From positions 1 through 11,754 of the forward strand of contig CAYYHA010000119.1 of NCBI GenBank assembly GCA_964471535.1: a DNA stretch of 11,754 nt, read 5' to 3'. Under the pieces are notes generated by a model. It was not told the DNA's origin. It worked only from the letters and a program-made list of their open reading frames with translations, and did no database searches. Each line of letters begins with the position of its first letter. Position 1 is the stretch's first letter. The stretch comes from CAYYHA01 sp964471535. GTDB lineage: Bacteria > Myxococcota > Myxococcia > SLRQ01. The translations under genes were made by a program, and so were the position numbers. Shown one piece after another: positions 6,382 through 11,754 of the stretch.

Positions 6382-7188
6382 GTGCGCCGCCTCCTCGCCC
6401 CACTCCTCGCCAGTCTCGCCCGTCTCTGGCTCCGCACGCTCCGCGTGACGGTGGAGGGCGAGGGGGCGCTCGCGGCGGCGGGGCCGGCGCCGATCTTCGC
6501 CTTCTTCCATGGGCGGCAGTTCCCCCTCCTCGCCTGGCGGGGGGCCCAAGGCCTCGGCGTGCTCGTCTCCCGATCCCGCGACGGGGCCCTGCAGGCCGGG
6601 GTCATGCAGCGCCTGGGCCTGGTGGTCCGGCGGGGGAGCACCGGCCGCGGCGGCTCGGGGGGCCTCGTCGCCCTCCTGCGCGTCGCCCGCCGGGGCACCC
6701 CCGTGGCCTTCGCCGTCGACGGGGGCCACGGACCGGTCCACACCGTGCACGGGGGCGTGGTGACGCTGGCGCGCCTCACCGGACGCCCCGTGGTCCCCGT
6801 GGGGGGAAGCGCCCGGCCCCGCCTCGTCTTCCGCCGCGCCTGGGATCGCTTCCTCCTCCCCTTGCCCTTCGCCCGGGTCGCCATCGTCTTCGGTCCGCCG
6901 CAGCCGGTGCCACGGGCGGGGGGGAAGGCGGCCGAAGCCGCAGCCCGGCGGCAGCTGGCCGAGGCCCTCCACGCCGCCTGCCGGCAGGCGGACGCCCGCC
7001 TGGGAATCCGCCGCGACCCCGCCGCCCTCGGCCCCGCCTCCTGTCCCCGATGCGCGGCGGTCGTGAATGGCGCCCGGCAGGGTGCTGGCAGCCAGGCCGG
7101 GCCACCCGCCCAGGCTCCAGATCGCGTGCATCTGCGCCGCTCCACCCGGGGCCAGGAGGCGGTTGAAGGCGCCCGGGGCGGGGAGTAA
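6382..7188 (+). CDS. DUF374 family lysophospholipid acyltransferase-like protein (LpxJ family candidate)
   Basis: Member of the DUF374 branch of the LPLAT superfamily, which includes LpxJ, a late lipid A acyltransferase of epsilonproteobacteria. The family core covers residues 1-205: FAFFHGRQFPLL at 39-50 with His43, SRSRDGALQAG at 63-73, VRRGSTGRGG at 82-91, FAVDGGHGP at 110-118 (the family usually has DGPrGP here, so the first Pro is Gly), HGGVVTLARLTGRPVVPV at 123-140 and WDRFLLPLPF at 154-163. GTG 6382 is the start, as the residues after it form a normal amphipathic N-terminus; the ribosome-binding site is weak (GCAGG). Residues 208-268 form a low-complexity Pro/Ala/Arg/Gly tail with a CPRC pair at 221-224, making the protein about 50 residues longer than usual. 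Codon use in the tail is looser than upstream. The gene starts a lipid A run, which fits secondary acylation of lipid A; direct evidence of substrate is lacking. Confidence 0.85.
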   Translation: MRRLLAPLLASLARLWLRTLRVTVEGEGALAAAGPAPIFAFFHGRQFPLLAWRGAQGLGVLVSRSRDGALQAGVMQRLGLVVRRGSTGRGGSGGLVALLRVARRGTPVAFAVDGGHGPVHTVHGGVVTLARLTGRPVVPVGGSARPRLVFRRAWDRFLLPLPFARVAIVFGPPQPVPRAGGKAAEAAARRQLAEALHAACRQADARLGIRRDPAALGPASCPRCAAVVNGARQGAGSQAGPPAQAPDRVHLRRSTRGQEAVEGARGGE

Positions 7189-8521
7189 ACAGCTCGCGTC
7201 GAGGAGCCCGCCGCTGCACTGGATCTACACCATCGCTTCGTATCTCTTCTTCGCGCTCGCGAGCCCAGTCCTGCTCCTCCACCCGAAGACGCGGGAGGGC
7301 TGGGCGCGGCGCCTCGGGGTGTATCCATCGGACTTCCTGGCCCATCGGCCGAAGGGGCCCGGGCGGCCGCGCATCTGGCTCCACGGCGCCTCCGCCGGAG
7401 ACCTCTCGGCGCTCTCCCCCATGATCTGTGAGTTCAAGCGTCGGCTCCCCGGCTGCACCGTGGTCGTCACCACCCTGACCAACTCGGGGGCCCTCATGGC
7501 CCGACGCCTCTCGGGAGTCGACGAGGTGAGCTACCTCCCCTGGGATCTGCCCGGTGCGACCCGGCGCGCCGTGCAGGCGATCGACCCCGACCTGTTGGTA
7601 CTCGAGTACACCGAGCTGTGGCCGCACCTGATCCGCGCGGCGCGGCGGCAGGGCGCCCGGATCGTCCTGACCAACGGACGCTTCAGCGAGAACAATCTGG
7701 GGCGGTATCGGTGGCTCTTCGCCGTCTCGGGCCGCCCGCTCGCCTCCTTCGATCTCCTCCTGATGCGCGAGGACGAGGAGGCCGAGCGGGTGCTCGGGCT
7801 CGGTGCCCCCCTCGACCGCGTGTGGGTCACCGGAAACACGAAGTTCGACGCCCTCTTGCTCGAGGCGGGAAACGACCGACCGGACCTGGCGGGGATTCTC
7901 GACCTCGATGCAGCGCCGGTGCTCATCGCGGGGAGTACCCACGAGGGCGAGGACCTCCTGGTGATCGACGTGTGGGAGCGCCTGCTCGCCGACCACCCCG
8001 ACCTGCAGCTCGTGATCGCGCCCCGCTATCTCGAGCGCTGTTCCAAGCTCCGCGGCCTCGCCGAGGAGCGAGGCTTCGCCGTGCGCCTGCGCAGCGCGGC
8101 GGGTGCGGGTCCCCGCCGCGACGCCGCCGGCCGGCCCGCGATCGTCGTGCTCGATTCGATCGGGGAACTCGTCGCCGCCTATCGCCTCGGCACCCTCGTC
8201 TTCGTCGGCGGCTCCTTCACCGATCGCGGCGGCCAGAACATCCTGGAGCCCGCGGCTCAGGGCAAGCCGGTGCTCTTTGGCCCCAACATGGCGAACTTCC
8301 ACGACGCGGTGCAGGTGCTGGTGGGGCGTGGCGGCATCCAGGTCAACGACGCAGCCCACTTCTACCGCGTCGCACACGAACTTCTCTCGCGTCCCGAGAA
8401 GATCGCCGAGTTGGGGGAGCTCGCGCAGCGCACCGTCCACGGCATCCGTGGCGCCTCGCGGCGGAACGTCGATCACATGCTGCGGCTCCTCGGTGCGCTC
8501 GGAGAGGCGGAGGCAGCATGA
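7163..8521 (+). CDS. waaA: 3-deoxy-D-manno-octulosonic acid (Kdo) transferase WaaA/KdtA, GT30
   Basis: Inner-membrane enzyme that adds Kdo from CMP-Kdo to lipid IVA. Numbered from TTG 7163 (452 residues): membrane helix at about 20-38 (IYTIASYLFFALASP), IWLHGASAGD at 71-80, VLEYTELWPHLI at 146-157, TNGRFSENN at 170-178, WVTGNTKFDA at 221-230, IAGSTHEGED at 255-264, APRYLERC at 286-293, and the CMP-binding GGSFTDRGGQNILEP at 349-363. All are typical of GT30, except that the catalytic-base position (Glu in SxGE of other WaaA) is Asp80. The start is uncertain. TTG 7163 has AGGAGG only 3 bases away and overlaps the upstream gene by 26; ATG 7067 would add a long unrelated leader. The best family alignment begins at CTG 7214, which has GAGGAG at ideal distance and gives 435 residues, close to the 425 of E. 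coli. I kept the conventional codon in the coordinates. The stop overlaps the next ATG (ATGA). Confidence 0.92.
   Translation: MKAPGAGSKQLASRSPPLHWIYTIASYLFFALASPVLLLHPKTREGWARRLGVYPSDFLAHRPKGPGRPRIWLHGASAGDLSALSPMICEFKRRLPGCTVVVTTLTNSGALMARRLSGVDEVSYLPWDLPGATRRAVQAIDPDLLVLEYTELWPHLIRAARRQGARIVLTNGRFSENNLGRYRWLFAVSGRPLASFDLLLMREDEEAERVLGLGAPLDRVWVTGNTKFDALLLEAGNDRPDLAGILDLDAAPVLIAGSTHEGEDLLVIDVWERLLADHPDLQLVIAPRYLERCSKLRGLAEERGFAVRLRSAAGAGPRRDAAGRPAIVVLDSIGELVAAYRLGTLVFVGGSFTDRGGQNILEPAAQGKPVLFGPNMANFHDAVQVLVGRGGIQVNDAAHFYRVAHELLSRPEKIAELGELAQRTVHGIRGASRRNVDHMLRLLGALGEAEAA
7201..7206 (+). promoter_or_regulatory. GAGGAG ribosome-binding site that points to a CTG start for waaA
   Basis: GAGGAG at 7201-7206 is 7 bases before CTG 7214, the codon that aligns with Met1 of E. 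coli WaaA. No ATG, GTG or TTG in the right frame lies close downstream. The spacing is better than that of any conventional start available to this gene. Confidence 0.5.
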
Positions 8522-9534
8522 AGCGCTTGGTGGTGGCCCGCACCAGTGCGCTGGGGGACGTGCTCCTGTGCACACCCGCCCTGGCGGCGCTGAAGGAGGC
8601 CCAACCCGAGGCGCACCTCACCTTCGTGACCAGCGCGCCCTTTGCGGCTCTCTTCGAAGGGCTGCCCTTCCTGGATGCGGTGGTGCCCTGGGACCTCCAC
8701 CGCGACCGAAGCCGCGGCGGCATCCGTCGCCTCGCCGCTCGGGTTCTCCGGCCGGGTCCGGTGGACCTCTACATCGACCTCCAGAACAAGGTCCGAACGC
8801 GCCTCCTAGGGCATCGCCTGCGCCCCGCACGGCGCCTCGTCTACCAGCGGCGCAGCACGGGGCAGGCGCTGCTCGCCCTCGTTGGCTACGACCCGCCGCG
8901 AACGCACCCCCACGCCACGCGCGCCTACCTCGAGGTGCTGGCGCCCCTGGGTGTTCGGCCGCCGCCGGCCGGCGCGCTTCGCCCCACGGTGCACCTCGAA
9001 GAGGCGGCGCGGGCGGCGGCGCGGGTGCGGTGTCCCGAGGCGGGTGCCATCGCGGTCGCGCCGGGGGCCCGGCACGCGACGAAGCGCTGGCCTGTCTCCC
9101 ATTTCGCCGAGGTGGCGCGCACCTTGTGCGACCGCACCGGCGCGCCGCTGCTCGCCGTGGGGGGGCCACAGGACGGCCCGCTCCTCGATGCCTTCGCGGC
9201 CGCGGTGGCGCGGCCCGTAGTGGACACGCGGGATCTCGACCTTCCCGTCGTCGCCGCCCTCCTCGAGCGGGCCCGCCTCCTCGTCTCCAACGACACGGGG
9301 CCAGCGCACCTGGCCGCAGCGGTGGACACGCCGGTGGTCGCCGTCTTCGGGCCCACCGCCGAGAGCCGGTGGGCGCCCTTCGGCGCGCAGGTGGTGCGGA
9401 CCGAGATCGCGTGCGCGCCCTGCACCAACCACGGCGGGGCGCGCTGTCCCCGAGGCCACCACCGGTGTCTCCGTGCGCTGGCGCCGGATGAGGTCCTCGC
9501 CGCGGCGCTCCCCCTCCTGGAGGCCGCAGCATGA
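8518..9534 (+). CDS. GT9 family heptosyltransferase (WaaF-like)
   Basis: Cytoplasmic GT-B enzyme of the ADP-heptose:LPS heptosyltransferase family, which adds heptose to the Kdo-lipid A inner core. The 338-residue protein shows the N-terminal ALGDVLLCTPAL at 11-22, with Asp14 equivalent to the catalytic Asp13 of E. coli WaaC; VAPGARHATKRWP at 180-192, with Lys189 at the position that contacts the donor phosphate; and SNDTGPAHLAAAV at 257-269 (donor-binding), followed by VFGPT. A C-terminal cysteine pattern (Cys299, Cys302, Cys310, Cys317, in CAPC...RCPRGHHRCLRAL) resembles WaaF/heptosyltransferase II. ATG 8518 overlaps the waaA stop, with GGAGG four bases upstream. The direct neighbour waaA supplies the acceptor. 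Which heptose position it fills (I, II or other), and even whether the sugar is heptose in this lineage, cannot be settled here; no waaC partner is in the window. Confidence 0.88.
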   Translation: MKRLVVARTSALGDVLLCTPALAALKEAQPEAHLTFVTSAPFAALFEGLPFLDAVVPWDLHRDRSRGGIRRLAARVLRPGPVDLYIDLQNKVRTRLLGHRLRPARRLVYQRRSTGQALLALVGYDPPRTHPHATRAYLEVLAPLGVRPPPAGALRPTVHLEEAARAAARVRCPEAGAIAVAPGARHATKRWPVSHFAEVARTLCDRTGAPLLAVGGPQDGPLLDAFAAAVARPVVDTRDLDLPVVAALLERARLLVSNDTGPAHLAAAVDTPVVAVFGPTAESRWAPFGAQVVRTEIACAPCTNHGGARCPRGHHRCLRALAPDEVLAAALPLLEAAA

Positions 9535-10688
9535 GTGGGGTGCGGGGCTCGCGCCTGGTCGAGCTGTGGTACGCACCGAACCCCCGTCTCGGCCAGCGCC
9601 TCCTCCGCGGTGCGCTGGCGCCCGCGTCGTGGGCCTTCGGTGCCGCCTCGGCGCTGCGGCGCCGGGCCTACGCGGCGGGCCTGATGCGCCAGCACCGGGC
9701 GCCGTTTCCCGTGGTGAGCGTCGGCAACCTCACGGTGGGGGGCGCCGGGAAGACGCCGGTCGTGGCGGAGCTGGCGCGGCGGCTGGGGGCGCGTGGGCTG
9801 AAGGTCGCCATCCTGGCGCGGGGCTACAGGGGGCAGGGGCGCGGCCCCCGGCTCGTCTCCGATGGGAGGACCCTTTGCGCTGAGGCGGACCGAGTTGGGG
9901 ACGAGCCCCGGCTCCTCGCCGAGCGCCTCCCGGGGGTGGCCGTGCTGGTCGGGCCGCGCCGCCGCGTCCTCGCCGAGCGGGCGGCACAGGAGCTGGGCAC
10001 CGAGGTGGCGATCCTCGACGACGGACTGCAGCACCTCGCCCTCGCCCGGGACCTGGAGGTGGTGGTGGTGGACGCGGCGCGGCGCCTCGGCAACGGGGCG
10101 CTCCTGCCCCGCGGGCCCCTACGCGAAGGACCCGAGGCGCTCGACCGAGCGCACCTCCTGTGGATCTCGAAGGTCGACGAGGCCGAGTCGGAGGAGGCGC
10201 TCGAGGCCTGGGTGGACTCGCTCCTGGACGGGCGACCCTGCGCGGTGGTCTTAAGCCGCTACCGCCCGGCGCGGCTCCTCCTCCGGGGCGAGTCCGCCCC
10301 GCTGGAGGCCCTCGCGGGCCGCCGGGTCCTCGCCCTCTGCGGCATCGCCCACCCCGCCTCCTTCGTCGCCAGCCTCCGACGGATCGGGGCAGAGGTGGCG
10401 GGGACCCTCGCCTATCCGGATCATCACCGGTACCGCCCGGCGGAGATCGAGGCGGCGCTGGCCGAGGCCGCACAGGCGGGGGCGCTCCTCGTCACCACGG
10501 AGAAGGACGCGGTGCGCCTGCCCGCTTCCGCTCGGGCGAGGCTGGCGGTGCTCGGGGTGGAGACGGAGATCGTGGCGGGCGGCGCCGCCGTGGAGGCGGC
10601 CCTCGATCGCCTCGTGGGAAGGCGGCGTCCCGCAGGGAAAGGGGAGGCCGGCTCGCCGGAACGCGCTGGAGCGGAAGGGGTGAGGTGA
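9531..10688 (+). CDS. lpxK: Tetraacyldisaccharide 4'-kinase LpxK
   Basis: Membrane-associated kinase that phosphorylates the 4' position of the lipid A disaccharide to give lipid IVA, the step before Kdo transfer. The 385-residue protein has an N-terminal membrane-associating region (about 8-50, LWYAPNPRLGQRLLRG onward), the P-loop VGNLTVGGAGKTP at 64-76, ARGYRG at 96-101, GDEPRLLA at 123-130, the Walker B-like ILDDGLQH at 161-168, LLPRGPLRE at 191-199, YPDHHRYR at 295-302 and LLVTTEKDAVRL at 319-330, all diagnostic for LpxK. About 25 residues at the C-terminus are basic and low complexity, beyond the usual end. ATG 9531 overlaps the GT9 stop and has GGAGG seven bases upstream, an ideal site. 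Its stop overlaps the next ATG by one base. No key residue appears to be missing. Confidence 0.96.
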   Translation: MSGVRGSRLVELWYAPNPRLGQRLLRGALAPASWAFGAASALRRRAYAAGLMRQHRAPFPVVSVGNLTVGGAGKTPVVAELARRLGARGLKVAILARGYRGQGRGPRLVSDGRTLCAEADRVGDEPRLLAERLPGVAVLVGPRRRVLAERAAQELGTEVAILDDGLQHLALARDLEVVVVDAARRLGNGALLPRGPLREGPEALDRAHLLWISKVDEAESEEALEAWVDSLLDGRPCAVVLSRYRPARLLLRGESAPLEALAGRRVLALCGIAHPASFVASLRRIGAEVAGTLAYPDHHRYRPAEIEAALAEAAQAGALLVTTEKDAVRLPASARARLAVLGVETEIVAGGAAVEAALDRLVGRRRPAGKGEAGSPERAGAEGVR

Positions 10689-11605
10689 TGGTGCGCCTCC
10701 TCTCCTGGATCCTCCACGCGCTCCCGCTGCCCTGGGTCCTCGCCTGGGGACGCGCCCTCGGGTGGCTGGCTTACCGGCTGGGCATCCGCCGGCGCATCGT
10801 CGATGGCAACCTCCGCCTGGCCTTCCCCGAGATGGCTGCCGCCGAACGGCAGGCGGTGGCCCGCCGAATGTGGCTGGGCCTGGGGATGCTCGCGGTGGAG
10901 CTGCTTCGCTCGCCGCGCATGACCCCCGAAGAGGTGCGAGCGCGCATCGAGCTCGACGGTTGGGAGCACCTCGAGGCGGCCCGTGCCCGGGGCCGGGGGG
11001 TCATCGTCGTCACCGGGCACTTCGGCAACTGGGAACTCCTCGCCACCGCCACCGCCATCCTCGGCGTGCCGCTCCACGTCGTCAGCCGCCGCATGTCCCA
11101 GCGGCGCATCAACCGCTGGTGGAAGGAGGCACGCGCGCGGGCGGGGCTCCACGACCTGCCGGATCGGGGCTCGGCGCGGCGCATCCTTCGGGTCCTGAAA
11201 CGAGGCGAGGTGCTGGGCCTCGCCTTCGACCAGAACATCCGCCCGCCGGCGGGGACCTTCGTGCGCTTCTTCGGCGTGCCCGCCGCCACCATCCGGGCGC
11301 CGGCCACCCTCGCCGAGGCCACCGGAGCCGCCATCGTGACCGCCTTCCTCGTGCGCCAGGGCGCGGGACGGCACCGCCTGGTGCTGCGCCCCTTCGAGTA
11401 CGAGGCGGTGGGCGGGAGCCGGGAGGCGCGGGAGCGCCACAACCTGCAGCGCCTCTCGGATCTCCTCGAGGCGTGGATCCGCCGCCACCCCGACCACTGG
11501 ATGTGGCTGCACCGGCGGTGGAAGAGCCGGCCTGCGCCCGAGGGCGGTTTCGTCGATCTCCCGGCGGCCGCCTACGCCCAGCGCGTGGCCACCCGCAGCC
11601 TCTAG
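10688..11605 (+). CDS. lpxL: LpxL/HtrB-family lipid A late acyltransferase
   Basis: Inner-membrane enzyme that adds a secondary acyl chain to Kdo-lipid A, using acyl-ACP. The 305-residue protein matches the usual length of about 300. It has an N-terminal membrane helix (about 3-30), GIRRRIVDGNLRLAFPE at 32-48, the catalytic HFGNWE at 111-116 (an HX4E box, His111 and Glu116), VSRRMSQRRINRW at 132-144, LAFDQNIRPPAG at 178-189, FVRFFGVPA at 191-199 and the C-terminal HPDHWMWLHRRWK at 267-279, all characteristic of the family. ATG 10688 shares one base with the lpxK stop (TGATG), and GAAGGGG lies seven bases upstream. It is the last gene of the lipid A run and is followed directly by a hairpin. 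LpxL, LpxM and LpxP cannot be told apart from the sequence alone, so the symbol denotes the family. Confidence 0.93.
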   Translation: MVRLLSWILHALPLPWVLAWGRALGWLAYRLGIRRRIVDGNLRLAFPEMAAAERQAVARRMWLGLGMLAVELLRSPRMTPEEVRARIELDGWEHLEAARARGRGVIVVTGHFGNWELLATATAILGVPLHVVSRRMSQRRINRWWKEARARAGLHDLPDRGSARRILRVLKRGEVLGLAFDQNIRPPAGTFVRFFGVPAATIRAPATLAEATGAAIVTAFLVRQGAGRHRLVLRPFEYEAVGGSREARERHNLQRLSDLLEAWIRRHPDHWMWLHRRWKSRPAPEGGFVDLPAAAYAQRVATRSL

Positions 11606-11607
11606 GT

Positions 11608-11630
11608 CTCTGGCGCGCGCCGCGCCGGAG
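11608..11630 (+). terminator. Hairpin immediately after lpxL, probable transcription end
   Basis: CTCTGGCGC (11608-11616) pairs with GCGCCGGAG (11622-11630) over nine pairs, one of them a G-U wobble, around the loop GCGCC. It starts two bases after the lpxL stop. No T-tract follows, as is common in very GC-rich genomes, so terminator function is likely but not shown. The rest of the window (11631-11754) shows no supported gene; an ATG at 11749 could be the start of one beyond the edge. Confidence 0.4.
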
Positions 11631-11754
11631 CCGTGGCCCTGCCTCGGCCCGCGGGATGGCCGCGAGGGGTGGACGGGAGAGGGCGCGGGCCTGGTCCCAC
11701 CGATGAAATGGCGCGGGCCGGACCGCGTAGGGGTAGGGTGTGCTGCCAATGGCC

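Noticed and set aside
1..11754. CRISPR array, insertion sequence, phage or defence system
   Set aside because: No regularly spaced repeats, transposase, integrase, nuclease or toxin-antitoxin motifs are visible; every sizeable frame is explained by envelope or sigma factor genes.

Overview
The window is very GC-rich, on visual impression about 70% GC with strong G/C preference at third codon positions. It reads as chromosome from a Gram-negative, LPS-making bacterium. Protein motifs and gene mix (a DUF374 acyltransferase beside waaA and lpxK, a GT39 enzyme, a heat-shock-type sigma factor) suggest a deltaproteobacterium-like lineage such as Myxococcota or a relative. That placement is an inference, because no rRNA or other marker gene is present. 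A run of ten N at 2031-2040 shows that this is a draft scaffold. All ten supported genes are on the + strand, and I see no tRNA, rRNA, CRISPR array, insertion sequence or phage gene.

Region 1 (37-5120) is a tightly packed run of four genes: a DPM1-type GT2 synthase that charges polyprenyl phosphate with a sugar, a membrane GT39 glycosyltransferase that would use that lipid-linked sugar, a membrane-anchored beta-propeller protein (DUF4190-like helices plus TolB-like repeats), and an MsbA-type ABC exporter. The first and second genes, and the third and fourth, share ATGA stop/start overlaps. The GT39 gene is broken by the assembly gap near its 3' end.

Region 2 (5121-6381) holds an AT-richer promoter island, a structured leader, an RpoH-type sigma factor gene starting with GTG, and an intergenic space with a very stable hairpin.

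Region 3 (6382-11605) is a five-gene lipid A/LPS core run: a DUF374 acyltransferase (the family of LpxJ), waaA (Kdo transferase), a WaaF-like GT9 heptosyltransferase, lpxK (4'-kinase) and an LpxL/HtrB-type acyltransferase. From waaA onward each junction overlaps by 1-4 nt. A strong hairpin follows lpxL immediately. The last 120 bases hold no gene I can support.

Together the window encodes most late steps of Kdo2-lipid A assembly (4' phosphorylation, Kdo addition, two candidate secondary acylations, first core sugar), the flippase that exports the product, and an upstream pair that could decorate the envelope with a polyprenyl-phosphate-linked sugar. A heat-shock-type sigma factor sits in the middle. 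Most of this is recognisable housekeeping biology. The less ordinary points are the gap-broken GT39 gene, the DUF4190/propeller fusion, the rpoH leader, the probable CTG start of waaA, an aspartate where WaaA normally has its catalytic glutamate, and the pairing of DUF374 and LpxL acyltransferases around waaA.
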